64,000 nucleotides of DNA from CALLMM01 sp964429855 (GCA_964429855.1 CAYSDM010000021.1:1-64000); one strand, 5' to 3'; positions 25,501 to 33,844 are shown, counted from the stretch's first letter. Notes: generated from the sequence alone by a model not told the origin. Program-made: numbers and translations.

Positions 25501-26051
25501 TCGGGAAGGGTGTGATCCTGAATCTCGATATAGTAGTGGTCCGCCCCCAGCAGATCGCGATAGTAGGCGGCGGTATCGCGCGCGGATTTATAGTCGCCCT
25601 GCATCAGCGCGGAGCAGACCTCGCCGCTCAGACAGGCGCTCGTGGCGATCACGCCCTCGCGGTACTGCTCCAGAAGCGCATGATCTATGCGGGGTTTCTT
25701 ATAGTAGCCCTCGATGGCGGCGATCGTGGTCAGCTTCAGCAGGTTTTTATAGCCTTGCAGATTGCGGGCAAGCAGCAGAAGGTGATAGGCGGACTTCCCG
25801 GCGCGGGAGGTGTGGTCTTTATGGCTTCCGGGGGCGACGTAGGCTTCGACCCCCACAATCGGCTTGATACCGGCGTCCTTACACTTCAGATAGAAGTCCA
25901 CCGCCCCGTACATCACCCCGTGATCGGTCAGCGCGAGCGCAGGCATCTCCAGCGCAGTCGCCTGCTTAACCAGCCCATCCAGACGCGCCGCGCCGTCGAG
26001 CAGCGAGAACTCCGAATGTGTGTGCAGATGGACAAAACCGGGTTTCGGCAT
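22587..26051 (-). CDS. dnaE: DNA polymerase III alpha subunit
   Basis: The replicative polymerase catalytic subunit, 1154 residues, close to the usual 1160. The order is PHP domain (residues 1-280, with HLHTHSEFSLLDG and the metal site residues LTDHG), palm with catalytic PDIDMDF (397-403), fingers, helix-hairpin-helix (about 810-860, GLAGIKNVG), and an OB fold (about 990-1070). The start MPKPGF at 26051 matches the family N-terminus; the longer frame adds 26 odd residues. The ribosome binding site GAGGAG is about 13 bases away. The plus-strand open frames over this gene are codon-bias shadows. Confidence 0.97.
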   Translation of the reverse strand: MPKPGFVHLHTHSEFSLLDGAARLDGLVKQATALEMPALALTDHGVMYGAVDFYLKCKDAGIKPIVGVEAYVAPGSHKDHTSRAGKSAYHLLLLARNLQGYKNLLKLTTIAAIEGYYKKPRIDHALLEQYREGVIATSACLSGEVCSALMQGDYKSARDTAAYYRDLLGADHYYIEIQDHTLPEQRHCNEGLLKIAKELNLKIICTNDVHYITREDAYAHDVLLCIGTGSTVNDPKRLKYDANEFFMKSSEEMWNIFREYPQALEQTLEIAEKCSLDLEFGRATLPSPGIPEGMTAQEYLRELALEGMQRKIGTVSEGYRQRLDYELGIVEQTGFAQYFLIVRDFALFARQKGIIFGVRGSAAGSLTSFCVDITDIDPVEYELTFERFLNPERIQMPDIDMDFEDARRNEVIEYVTHKYGADHVAQIITFGTLAARAAIKDAGRALAIPIPDVNRIVNMIPTLPVGITIQRAMEDNPELKQVYVRDPEARRLLDTAMRLEGLSRNASVHAAGVVISDAPLVEYTPLQKSANGGLVTQYPAGTLEKIGLLKMDFLGLINLSILGRTVENIQKSRGFEIKVADIPLDDSRAFELLGHGDTTGIFQLESAGMRRYITELKPTSVRDLAAMVALYRPGPMAHIPEFIKSKHGVIPIRYPHERLKPILEETYGVIVYQDQVMRIAQAIAGYSLGQADILRRAMGKKKKEEMAKQRENFIAGAEKNGVSAKKAGEIFDLIEPFAGYAFNKAHAVCYAMVAYQTAYLKANYPVEYMAALMACYIEKPDKLATCKEECRRLKIPVLPPDVNLSEVDFTAEGNAIRFGLAGIKNVGRAAVDLILHARQEGGSFTSLQDFCARTQAQGTITRATIEALILCGALDSLHPNRHALMEALDTAMQLSSRVQRDRQAGQESLFGGGEESSLPEEEHPLILPDIPDYSLAQRQTYEKELLGLYISGHPLEKYRSQLERSVSTQVALLQEVADNERVKLGGIITQVKIMLSKKTKEPMAYFTLEDWTGTIAATVFPSVYRDFGKNVEKDRIVLIEGRVSSRDRFREEEEGERNIEILADTIRVVGNGVNGNGNGVHKSLHLRLAPEKQNSLSHLRRALEQNRGDSHVYLHISFGEELKKVICRSLTVDPHDTLIGTLERLLGKQSVWLE

Positions 26052-26392
26052 GGCGTGTGACGCACTCCTCGAATGAGATACAGCCTGTCGTGGAAGCGAT
26101 TGCACAGACTCAATATATAGTGAAAGCAATTAAGGAGAGGACTATATCTTGTATATCCTCGGTCATTTTAGGCGCGTTGGAGGGTACAAGTCAAGTACTT
26201 TTTACGAGGGCTTTGAAGGTTTTTTTGAGGGAATCGAAAGGCTGCACGAGGCGTTATGATCTACTGCCAGTCGCTCATGCTTGACGGCGTTAATGCGTCT
26301 TTTGCGAGGTCTTGGAGGATGTCATCACTCAATGTCAACTATACGCGAGAGACAGGAGCGAAACCATCGTCTCGCCCCTGCCAGACGCCGAA
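26052..26392. other. Intergenic region upstream of dnaE, no gene seen
   Basis: No reading frame here has support. The dnaE promoter should lie here; an A/T-rich patch near 26105-26125 (TATATATT-like) is the only candidate, with a poor -35 box. A weak imperfect hairpin near 26355-26385 could end the ceramidase-like gene. Confidence 0.45.
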
Positions 26393-27664
26393 TCATCCCA
26401 GTTCGCGAGTCAGCGACAGCGCGCTGTCGGCGATGAGGTCGCCCGCTTCAGGAGCCAGTCGGCTGCTGCCTGCGAAGGTCGTTTCGTAGCCGCCCCGCAG
26501 GAACGCCTCTCGGTGCGGTACGTAGCCGACCATGCCGTTGGCATGGGTGACCATTAAAATACGGCGGGGATATCCCTGCTCCTTCAGGCGCAGCCCGAAC
26601 TCGACAAAGTATTCCGCCGGAACCGCCACGAACGTCACTTCATCCAGCGCAAGCGTCTGAACCTGCGCCCTCTCCTGTCCGCGCGCCTGAATACGCTCCA
26701 GAACGCGGGGAATCTCCCGGTCATAGATCGCGGAGTCTACAAACCGCTGCGCTCCCCGCACCGTTCCGCGAATCTCCTCCTGGGTCGGATTGCGAAACGG
26801 CAGGGAGATCGTCCGCGAGAGAGACGCCGCGCGCGCAGAACGGCGAAACGACATCTTCCCCATCACCCTGGCGACATCCGCCGCCAGCCGCGCCCCCACC
26901 TCCTCTTTGGTGTGCCCCCTGAGATTGTGGGTCACATCAAAGAAGATGATATTTCCCGCTGCGCCATTCAGAAAGAGCGTGATCGGGCAGCCGCGCGCCT
27001 TCATCTCCTGCGCCAGCACGCCGGGAAATCCGGCAGAGAGCGAGCCGTCGCTGCCATGATGGGTCGGATGACAGGCGAAGTTCGTCAGGCAGCCCAGCCA
27101 TTCGCCGTCAGGGCGACGCGCCGCCAGCGCCGCCACCTCCGGGTCAATCGTTCCCTCCATGCAAAGGGCGTTCGGATCATCGAACGAGTGCTGGCACTTC
27201 ACGGTTCCATCTCGCATAATCACGCGGCGGTTATAGGAGATGTCGAACTCGTTGAGGCTGCCGAAACCGATCTCCGCTTCCTGACGGCTCTCCAGCGCCC
27301 GCCCGAATGCCCCCACAACCTTCTCGGTCAGAGTCTCCAGGTAGGCATCGTCGCGCCGGGCGTCGCCACAGTTCATTATCGCCGGTCCCGCGTGATTGTG
27401 GGTCGCCGCAATCATGACGTTCTCGCCCGGAAACCCGAACTGCGCGGATATTCGTTCCCGGATCGTCTGCACCTGTTTCCAGCGGACGCTCAGGGTATCG
27501 AGTTGTATAAAGCCGATCTGTCCGGTATCTGTCTCGAAGACCGCCGCCCGCGCATAGAGAGGATCCAGAATCCTCTGCGAGACGATTACCGCCAGCCACC
27601 CGATGATCTGCGTTCCGATCGGGGGCGTAATATCCACCTCCGCAAAACCCGCGCGCAGCGCCAT
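26393..27664 (-). CDS. Neutral/alkaline ceramidase-like N-terminal domain protein
   Basis: A 423-residue protein with the fold of neutral ceramidase N-terminal domains (PF04734). It begins with AGFAEVDITPPIG, the usual opening of the family, and has the zinc-site motif ATHNHAGPA (about residues 85-93). A second metal-site region, TNFACHPTHHG (about 190-200), and NGAAGNIIFFD follow. It lacks a signal peptide and the immunoglobulin-like C-terminal domain of true ceramidases, so the substrate may be another amide-containing lipid. Homologues are abundant in Planctomycetes and Armatimonadota. It is probably the last gene of a minus-strand run with the DegT and GH36-like genes. Confidence 0.85.
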   Translation of the reverse strand: MALRAGFAEVDITPPIGTQIIGWLAVIVSQRILDPLYARAAVFETDTGQIGFIQLDTLSVRWKQVQTIRERISAQFGFPGENVMIAATHNHAGPAIMNCGDARRDDAYLETLTEKVVGAFGRALESRQEAEIGFGSLNEFDISYNRRVIMRDGTVKCQHSFDDPNALCMEGTIDPEVAALAARRPDGEWLGCLTNFACHPTHHGSDGSLSAGFPGVLAQEMKARGCPITLFLNGAAGNIIFFDVTHNLRGHTKEEVGARLAADVARVMGKMSFRRSARAASLSRTISLPFRNPTQEEIRGTVRGAQRFVDSAIYDREIPRVLERIQARGQERAQVQTLALDEVTFVAVPAEYFVEFGLRLKEQGYPRRILMVTHANGMVGYVPHREAFLRGGYETTFAGSSRLAPEAGDLIADSALSLTRELG

Positions 27665-27712
27665 CGCCTTCTCCTTTCTCTCTGATGCGAGGCTGTCCGT
27701 TCCGCTTCGGGG

Positions 27713-28975
27713 CTATCCGTTCAACTGGTCGCAGTTCTCCATCACCTTGCGGATGCCCGCCGCCATCCACTCCGCCGTATCATGACCGTTGGGAGCGCGC
27801 AGGGGATAGGTCATGCCGGTATGCGAATCGGTATGTCGCTGCGCGACCGGGAACTGCTCCAGCGAGTAGTCCACCGGGGCGGCGTGCGGACAGTGCCAGG
27901 GGCATCCCTTTCCGTAGCCGTTTTTCGCCTGAAAGACGGTCATGGCAGGAAGAATAAACGCCTGCCACAGTCCGGTCTCCACGCCCTCCGCCTGCATCGC
28001 CCGCACCAGCTTGTCCCGGAACATCGGCGCGTCGTGGGCGTGTCCCAACGCCTCCATATCAAAACGCAGGGTGTAGTTATAGTAGGTATGTTCACAGTCT
28101 GGCGGCGCGCCCGGCAGGATCAGTCCGGGAACCTCCCGGAGGCATTCGGTCAGATGGCGGGCGTTGGCGCGCTGCGCCGCGATGTACCCGTCCAGTTTGG
28201 TCAACTGCGCCCGCCCGAACGCCGCCGTCAGATCGTTGTTGCGGTACATCCAGCCGAGCGCGTAGGCGTGGTAGTCGCGGGACTCGACCGGCGTGCGCGT
28301 CTCCCCGAACGACCAGAGCTGCCGCGCCCGTCCCGCCATCTCCTCGTCGTCGGTGACGAACATACCGCCCTCGCCGGAGCAGAGCGATTTATTCTGGTTG
28401 AAGCTGAAGGCGGCGCAGTCGCCCCATGTGCCGACCTTGCGCCCTCGATAGGTCGCCCCGTGCGACTGGCAGGCGTCCTCGATCACCTTCAGCCCATGCT
28501 TCGCCGCCACCGCCAGCACCGGCTCCATCTCGACCGCCAGCCCGTGCAGGTGAACGACCAGAATCGCCTTTGTGCGGGGCGTAATGGCGGCTTCGATCTT
28601 CTCCGGAGCGATATTCATAGTGTCGAACGCGATATCCACAAAGACCGGAATCGCGTTATGGTGGAGGATGCAGGTTGCGGAAGACGACCAGGAGTAGGCG
28701 GGAACGATTACCTCATCGCCCGCGCCGACTCCGCAGGCGACAATCGCCATGTGCAGCGCCGCCGTCCCGGAGTTGGTCGTGACGGCGAAGCGGCTGCCGT
28801 TCCAGTCGGCAAACTCCCGCTCGAAGGCAAGGCAGTTTGGACCGAACGAGTGATTGACTCCCTCCAGCGAATCCATCACCATCCGGCGGTCTATCTCATC
28901 AATGGGGGGCCACTTCTTCACCACGCCTTCAGGAATGGCGCGCGGTCCGCCCAGAATAGCCAGTCTATCGTCCAT
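27713..28975 (-). CDS. DegT/DnrJ/EryC1/StrS aminotransferase
   Basis: A 420-residue PLP-dependent sugar aminotransferase. The PLP-binding lysine is K196 in SFNQNKSLCSGEGG, the phosphate-binding region is TTNSGTAALH (about 66-75), and the aspartate contact is IEDACQSHGA. The family makes amino sugars for surface polysaccharides or antibiotics; in some Planctomycetes and Armatimonadota it sits by sugar-related genes. The start MDDRLAIL at 28975 has AGGAGC 8 bases upstream and lies 12 bases after the GH36-like stop, so the two form an operon. The substrate, a keto sugar or glutamine-linked, cannot be told. Confidence 0.92.
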   Translation of the reverse strand: MDDRLAILGGPRAIPEGVVKKWPPIDEIDRRMVMDSLEGVNHSFGPNCLAFEREFADWNGSRFAVTTNSGTAALHMAIVACGVGAGDEVIVPAYSWSSSATCILHHNAIPVFVDIAFDTMNIAPEKIEAAITPRTKAILVVHLHGLAVEMEPVLAVAAKHGLKVIEDACQSHGATYRGRKVGTWGDCAAFSFNQNKSLCSGEGGMFVTDDEEMAGRARQLWSFGETRTPVESRDYHAYALGWMYRNNDLTAAFGRAQLTKLDGYIAAQRANARHLTECLREVPGLILPGAPPDCEHTYYNYTLRFDMEALGHAHDAPMFRDKLVRAMQAEGVETGLWQAFILPAMTVFQAKNGYGKGCPWHCPHAAPVDYSLEQFPVAQRHTDSHTGMTYPLRAPNGHDTAEWMAAGIRKVMENCDQLNG

Positions 28976-28986
28976 TGCGCTCGCTC

Positions 28987-31167
28987 CTATTCGATCACAA
29001 ACCAGTTCATGCTGCCCGCGTGCACGGTCACCCGGAGGCGAATGCGATATTCGCGATCCAGAGTCAGCGTCCGCGCCCGCCCGCCCTGCTCGCGCACCTT
29101 CGCCCGCTCCGTCAATCCGGCGTAGTAGAGCGGCAGGATGACCTCTTTTGTAATGTCCGCCGTCGTCGGGTTGTAGAAGACCGCCATTCCCTTCTCCGGC
29201 AGCGCGGGATTGACATGCAGAATGCCGTCCAGATCGCGCCCATCGGCGCGACGCAGATGAATAATATCCGACTCCAGAATGGCGCGATACTTCTTGAAGA
29301 AGGAGACCCATTTTATCACCAGCGCCTTCGTCTCCGGCGAGTCGTAGAGGCGCGGTCCCCGGTAACACGCCTGCACGCCGAACCCGAAGCAGTTGGCAAG
29401 ATGCCGCTCATAGTCCGGCAGATGCTCCTTCAGCGGCTCAATCGTGGCGGCTGCGCCTCCGCCCTGGTACTCCACCAGCGGCACAAACATCCAGCCCATA
29501 CTCGGGGTCTTCTCCCAGGTTCCGTCGTACATATGCTGGCGGGCATGGATATGCTGCTGATCGCGCGGCAGCGACCAGTTCGTCTCCCGATAGCCCATGC
29601 CGGTCTTACTGGAGCCGTTCAGGAAGTACCAGTCCGGCACATTCAGATAGATTCCCTGCTCCCGGCATTCGCGGTAGAGCGCGGCGATACGCTGATACTG
29701 CTTCCACTGGGAGTCGCCCAGGTCCCGGTGTCCGGGATGTACGGTCGAGGCGCAGGGATCGCCGGGATAGCTGCCATCGTGTTCCAGCAGGCGAAAGCCA
29801 GTCTGCTGCAGGAAGGTTCGCAGCTTCCGAAAATAGTCCTGCCCCCATCGACTCTCCAGACAGGGGGAGTTGCCGAAGATTGCGCCGCCTGTCTTTCCGG
29901 TCTTCGGATGGATCACGTCATGTTCATCGCTGATACGGCGGCTGGCAAGCAGGGAGTATCCGCCCAGTTCCAGCCCTTTCTGCTGCGCGTAGTCCGCCAG
30001 TTCCCGAAAACGGGCTATATTCTCCGGGGAGTCGTCCTCCATATTCAGCCCGCTGCCGAAACTCAGTATGACCATCTCGAACCCGACCTCGGCGCACTGG
30101 TCTATGGCGGCGCGCGCCGTCTGCGGGTCAATGGAGGTCAGGTGCAGCATGATGGGGTTTTCGGTACTCCAGGGAGCAATGGCGCGATACATCCGCCGAA
30201 CCGCCAGCCCCTTTCGCTCCCGGTCGCTGCTGTCGTGGATCAGTTCAAACGTGCGGAAAGTCTCGAAGGTCTCGCCCGGTCCGATATCCGCCTCCGGTCC
30301 GAGCGGCGGCCGCGTCTCCAGCACGCAGGGAGTCTGCCGTTCATAGTTCACCTGCGTCGTATAGTCGGGATCGGTCACCCAGTCGGCGGTGCGGTTGGAG
30401 TTGGTCTGCGCCATGCCGCCGAAAGCGTAGTCGGTCACGACGGTCATATCGGGACGCTCCCACCGCTCCGCCGACTCCACGATCGACTCCGGTTCGACCA
30501 CCCCCAGTATCTCCGCCTTGAAACGGTTCAGACGCACCGTGTTCCCGCCTTCGTTGCGAAGGACGACCCACTTGGCGAGCAGCGGAATGCCGTCGTAGAG
30601 TTCGTAGCGCACCTCGACGGCGATTCCGGGCAGCCTGCCGTCCGGCGGCGCAAAGCGCAGCGTCAGGGAGACGCCCGGCGGGGGCCAGGGCAGGTTCTGC
30701 GCGTGCCGCGCACGCTTCCAGGGGAATCGCTGCTGTGTGAATCCGGTGGCAAAGCCGGTAAACTGAAAGGCGCTCGGATCGCTCTGCATGGCGTCCAGCC
30801 AGTCTGGACGCAGAAACGCCAGATCAGGCTGTCCGATCAGACCGCCGACCGGATAGGCGCTCCCGTCCACCTCCAGCATCGCCTCCGGCTTTACCGCCCG
30901 CAGCAGCGACGCGCCCGTCATCCGATTATCGAAGGCGACGGTGGCGGCGTTGGGCGACAGACGAAACACCCGGCGGATCAAGCCGTTATCCAGCACGATC
31001 TCCCGTCCGTCGGCGCCGCGATAGACGGCAGCGCGCGCCTTCGGCGGACGGATCAGCCAGTCCTCCTCCGTCTTCGTCTCCCGGTAGACGGGCAGTCTCT
31101 CGATCTGTTGAGCCATACTCGGCGCTCCTCCCGCAAGATAGGCTGCCACGCCGAATAGAACGATCAT
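28987..31167 (-). CDS. Secreted GH36-like glycoside hydrolase
   Basis: A 726-residue exported protein with a signal peptide (residues 1-20, LFGVAAYLAGGAPSMA-Q). An N-terminal beta-sandwich (about 45-330) resembles GH36/GH31-type N-domains. A TIM-barrel region follows (about 340-620), including CAEVGFEMVILSFGSG, then GFRLLEHDGSYPGDPC and GIYLNVPDWYFLNGSSKTG, whose Asp residues are candidates for catalytic acids. A C-terminal beta domain ends it. The start at 31167 has GGAG upstream; the earlier ATG has none. Substrate unknown; alpha-galactoside is the family default, but the match is remote. The DegT gene follows in the same operon. Confidence 0.75.
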   Translation of the reverse strand: MIVLFGVAAYLAGGAPSMAQQIERLPVYRETKTEEDWLIRPPKARAAVYRGADGREIVLDNGLIRRVFRLSPNAATVAFDNRMTGASLLRAVKPEAMLEVDGSAYPVGGLIGQPDLAFLRPDWLDAMQSDPSAFQFTGFATGFTQQRFPWKRARHAQNLPWPPPGVSLTLRFAPPDGRLPGIAVEVRYELYDGIPLLAKWVVLRNEGGNTVRLNRFKAEILGVVEPESIVESAERWERPDMTVVTDYAFGGMAQTNSNRTADWVTDPDYTTQVNYERQTPCVLETRPPLGPEADIGPGETFETFRTFELIHDSSDRERKGLAVRRMYRAIAPWSTENPIMLHLTSIDPQTARAAIDQCAEVGFEMVILSFGSGLNMEDDSPENIARFRELADYAQQKGLELGGYSLLASRRISDEHDVIHPKTGKTGGAIFGNSPCLESRWGQDYFRKLRTFLQQTGFRLLEHDGSYPGDPCASTVHPGHRDLGDSQWKQYQRIAALYRECREQGIYLNVPDWYFLNGSSKTGMGYRETNWSLPRDQQHIHARQHMYDGTWEKTPSMGWMFVPLVEYQGGGAAATIEPLKEHLPDYERHLANCFGFGVQACYRGPRLYDSPETKALVIKWVSFFKKYRAILESDIIHLRRADGRDLDGILHVNPALPEKGMAVFYNPTTADITKEVILPLYYAGLTERAKVREQGGRARTLTLDREYRIRLRVTVHAGSMNWFVIE

Positions 31168-31273
31168 TCTGACAACTCCCTGCACATGGGCGGGAACTGT
31201 GAACGGACAGCTCCTGCGCTGCCTCCTCGTTCGATGCGGGACGAGAAAAGCCCTCCCTGCGTCTGGAGTCTCT

Positions 31274-31331
31274 TATAATTGTCGGAATATCGGAGGAAGG
31301 TATGAAAAGGGGAAAAAGACAGCAGGTGTAG
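31274..31331 (+). other. Possible tiny transcription unit with 9-codon ORF
   Basis: TATAAT (31274-31279) is followed by a strong ribosome binding site (GGAGGAAGG), an ATG at 31302, and the frame MKRGKRQQV with a stop at 31329-31331. A terminator hairpin follows at 31343. No clear -35 box is seen. It may be a small peptide gene, a small RNA or chance. Confidence 0.25.
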
Positions 31332-31342
31332 AGGGTAGCAGA

Positions 31343-31366
31343 CGGGCAGGCTTTTCAGCCTGCCCG
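31343..31366. terminator. Terminator of the ArsR-B12 regulator gene
   Basis: A 9 bp perfect stem (31343-31351 with 31358-31366) and loop TTTTCA, with GTTTCGTTT on the plus side. It sits 16 bases past the regulator stop codon and can act for both strands. Confidence 0.75.
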
Positions 31367-31381
31367 GTTTCGTTTACAGTG

Positions 31382-32329
31382 TCAGTTATCGAGCAGCGTG
31401 AGGAGTTCGCGGGCGTCGCGGGCGGTGAAGTCCGCGCCAATCTCGCGGACATAGTCGGGATGCTGATTAATAAATCCGCCGCCCAGTCCGATGGTGAACT
31501 GGCGCATATCCGGCTCGTTTCGCAGCGTCTTCAGCCGCTCGACCAGATGACGCGCCTCCTGGGCGACCTCTTCGACCGCGCAGGAGATGATGACCATGTG
31601 GGGCTGCTTCTCCCGCACCATCTGCACAAAGCTCTCTGTCGGGACGTTTGCGCCGAGATAGAGCGCCTGCCAGCCGTGATGCTGCAGCACATCCGAGATC
31701 ATACGCAGCCCGATGGAGTGCCAGTTTCCCGCCACCGCGCCCAGGATCGCCATTTTTCCCTGCGCGAGCATGGAGGGGTAGAACTGGGAGGCTTTCGCCA
31801 TGAGCCGCTCGGTGATGCCGGAAGCCAGATGCTCCTGCGCCTCCGTCAACTTTCCCTGCTCGTACCAGCGACCGACCTGGATCAGGCTGCGCTGAAAGAC
31901 CTCGATGTAAAGGTCCTCCATCGGCAGGCGCTGGATCAGGCACTCGCTGACGATGCGGCGCGCCTCCTCCTCATCTCCGGNNNNNNNNNNGGCGATGGCG
32001 GCGGCGTACCGTTCAAACCACTGTTTCAGCCGGTGATCGGCGCTTACCGACGCGGACGCCTGTCCCCATCCGCTCAGCGCGGTGGTCAGCACCGCCTCGA
32101 CCAGCGGATTGGCAAGGCTGTAGAACACCTGACGTCCCGAGCGCTGCGCGATGACAATTCCCCGCTCCCGCATCTTTGCCAGGTGGTTCGACACATTCGG
32201 CTGCTTCAATTCGGTCGCCTCAACCAGTTCCATAACCGATTTCGGACCGGTGCGTAGCTGCTCCAGAATAGCGCGGCGCGAAGCATCCGCCAGTTCATCC
32301 AGGATAGGATGATTTCCATTTCCAGCCAT
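31382..32329 (-). CDS. ArsR-type HTH regulator fused to a cobalamin-binding domain
   Basis: A protein of about 315 residues. Residues 8-85 are an ArsR/SmtB winged helix-turn-helix (LADASRRAILEQL, then TELKQPNVSNHLAKMRERGIV); the rest is a CarH/MetH-type B12 domain. The cap helix bundle has LIQVGRWYEQGKLTEAQEHLAS, where Tyr takes the place of the CarH Trp that stacks on adenosylcobalamin and the EH pair is kept; the Rossmann part has NWHSIG, with the axial His kept. Light or B12 responsive repression is inferred. The coding sequence contains ten N at 31981-31990. The start has GAGGT upstream at 32329. An operator-like palindrome lies in its promoter. Confidence 0.85.
   Translation of the reverse strand: MAGNGNHPILDELADASRRAILEQLRTGPKSVMELVEATELKQPNVSNHLAKMRERGIVIAQRSGRQVFYSLANPLVEAVLTTALSGWGQASASVSADHRLKQWFERYAAAIAXXXXGDEEEARRIVSECLIQRLPMEDLYIEVFQRSLIQVGRWYEQGKLTEAQEHLASGITERLMAKASQFYPSMLAQGKMAILGAVAGNWHSIGLRMISDVLQHHGWQALYLGANVPTESFVQMVREKQPHMVIISCAVEEVAQEARHLVERLKTLRNEPDMRQFTIGLGGGFINQHPDYVREIGADFTARDARELLTLLDN
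31981..31990. other. Run of ten N (assembly gap)
   Basis: Ten unspecified bases in the middle of the ArsR-B12 regulator gene. The reading frame is the same on both sides, so a gap of about this length modulo three is plausible. Up to four residues of the linker are unknown. Confidence 0.95.
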
Positions 32330-32411
32330 ATTGACCTCAAGAACGCAAATCTGCGCGGATTTTAGTTCTACAGCAGCGGGGAATTTCTGTAGAAGGTACT
32401 CATGATTATCT

Positions 32412-32441
32412 AAGTTACCATAGTATTGTATCATCTGTCAA
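32412..32441 (-). promoter_or_regulatory. Predicted promoter of the ArsR-B12 regulator gene
   Basis: On the minus strand TTGACA (32436-32441) and TAACTT (32412-32417) are 18 bp apart, upstream of the ATG at 32329. The -35 box lies inside the inverted repeat at 32427-32448. Confidence 0.55.
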
Positions 32442-32448
32442 TGATACA
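32427..32448. promoter_or_regulatory. Operator-like inverted repeat at the regulator promoter
   Basis: TGTATCAT (32427-32434) and its perfect complement ATGATACA (32441-32448) with a 6-base spacer. It covers the predicted -35 box of the regulator and lies in front of the divergent secreted-protein gene, which suits autorepression. That the ArsR-B12 protein binds here is inference. Confidence 0.6.
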
Positions 32449-32610
32449 TTGCAGGAACAGAAGATAGTACGCGGTTCAGGACACGCTTGTTTCCCAGAAT
32501 CGGAATCTCTCCGAAATGATGCGGGACGGCTTGGGAGCGGAAGAAGGGCAGGAATGGCTTCCACGGGTGTGGAAGGTGGCATCGAAAGTCCGTTGAGTGG
32601 AGGAGAGAAG

Positions 32611-33828
32611 ATGCTATGCAGTCTGGCGACAGGCATTATGATCTGCCTGCTGTTCTCGCCCGATCCGTCGAGAGGGCAGGCGCGGAGGATGGAGAGTATG
32701 CTGAAACCGGAGGAGTTTGCGATTCTACCCTGGGGCTGGACTCCGGGGGATCGGCGCGCGCTGGAGGAGATACGGGAGTGCGGCTTCAATCTGGCGGGTT
32801 TTGTCAGCCCGGAGCATCTGGAACTGGTGCGCGAAGTCGGGTTGAAGTGCATCGTCTCGGAGGGCAGCGTGCATGTGGGAGATGCGGAAGCCGGATTGAG
32901 CGAGGCGGAGATCGCCCGGCGCGTGAAGGCGCTGGTGGATCGCACCGGCAAGCACCCGGCGGTCTACGGCTACTATCTGCGGGATGAGCCGGGCGCGGCG
33001 GTCTATCCGGGGCTGCGAAAATGGGCGGACGCCTATCGGAAGGCGGCTCCCGCGCTGCATGCCTATATCAATCTGTTCCCCAACTACGCCTCGCCGGCAC
33101 AGATGAATGTCCCGACCTACCGGGAGTATCTGGAGAAGTTTGTGGAGATCGTGCAGCCGCGCTTTATCAGCTACGACCACTATGCGCTGATGGACGACGG
33201 AACGCTGCGCGGCGGGTATTTTCAGAATCTGGAGGCAGTGCGCGCCGTCTCCCTGAAAAACAGCCTTCCCTTCTGGAATATCGTGCTCTCCAACGCGCAT
33301 TTTCACTATGCGGAGCCGACGGAGGCGGGACTGCGCTTCCAACTCTATACGACTCTGGCTTACGGGGGGCGCGGGATCTCCTACTTCACCTACTTTACCC
33401 CTGCCATCGGCAACTACCGGCTTGCGCCGATAGATCCGTTCGGCAATAAGACGCCGACCTGGGAGATTCTGCGGCGGGTTAATCTCCAGCTACACCGGCT
33501 CGGTCCAACCTATCTGAAGCTGAAGAGCGTGAACGTCTTCCATCATCCTGAAGTGCCGGAGGGGTGTTCCGGTATGCAGACAAGTCGTTACCTGAGCGAG
33601 GTGGTCGGGACGAATCTGCTGGTGGGCGAGTTCGAGGGACCGGGAGGGCAGCCGTTCGCGCTGGTGGTCAACAAAGACCTGCACCGCTCCACCTCCTTCC
33701 GAATCAAGTTCAAGCAGGAGGGAGCGATTCAACTGGTCAATCCCTACACCGGTAACCTGGAAGCCTGGGCGGGAGAGAACAACTGGCTGGCGGCAGGTCA
33801 GGGGATGCTGCTCTGCGTGGCGAAGTAG
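32611..33828 (+). CDS. Secreted TIM-barrel glycoside hydrolase-like protein
   Basis: A 405-residue exported protein with a short signal peptide (residues 1-24, LCSLATGIMICLLF). The body has alternating strands and helices of a TIM barrel: GFNLAGFVSPEHLELVREV, then VYGYYLRDEPG (candidate acid in RDEPG) and PRFISYDHYALMDDG, ending with a small beta domain. It resembles beta-galactosidase-like or GH-like proteins common in Planctomycetes and Armatimonadota. Substrate and catalytic residues are not certain. GGAGGAG precedes the ATG at 32611. It is divergent from the ArsR-B12 regulator and might be under its control. Confidence 0.75.
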   Translation: MLCSLATGIMICLLFSPDPSRGQARRMESMLKPEEFAILPWGWTPGDRRALEEIRECGFNLAGFVSPEHLELVREVGLKCIVSEGSVHVGDAEAGLSEAEIARRVKALVDRTGKHPAVYGYYLRDEPGAAVYPGLRKWADAYRKAAPALHAYINLFPNYASPAQMNVPTYREYLEKFVEIVQPRFISYDHYALMDDGTLRGGYFQNLEAVRAVSLKNSLPFWNIVLSNAHFHYAEPTEAGLRFQLYTTLAYGGRGISYFTYFTPAIGNYRLAPIDPFGNKTPTWEILRRVNLQLHRLGPTYLKLKSVNVFHHPEVPEGCSGMQTSRYLSEVVGTNLLVGEFEGPGGQPFALVVNKDLHRSTSFRIKFKQEGAIQLVNPYTGNLEAWAGENNWLAAGQGMLLCVAK

Positions 33829-33844
33829 AGCGTGCCAGGATGCG

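Noticed and set aside
23406..26060. 884-codon open frame on the plus strand across dnaE
   Set aside because: It is antisense to dnaE, has no domain or plausible start, and arises from GC-rich codon bias. The same applies to the long plus-strand frames over the GH36-like gene (28975-31158) and GH78 gene.
26130..26392. Small plus-strand genes upstream of dnaE
   Set aside because: No ribosome binding site at a sensible distance, odd composition and no recognisable motif.
32330..32610. Cobalamin riboswitch upstream of the B12-binding regulator
   Set aside because: No B12-box-like sequence or extended leader is seen. The promoter lies only about 80 bases before the start codon.
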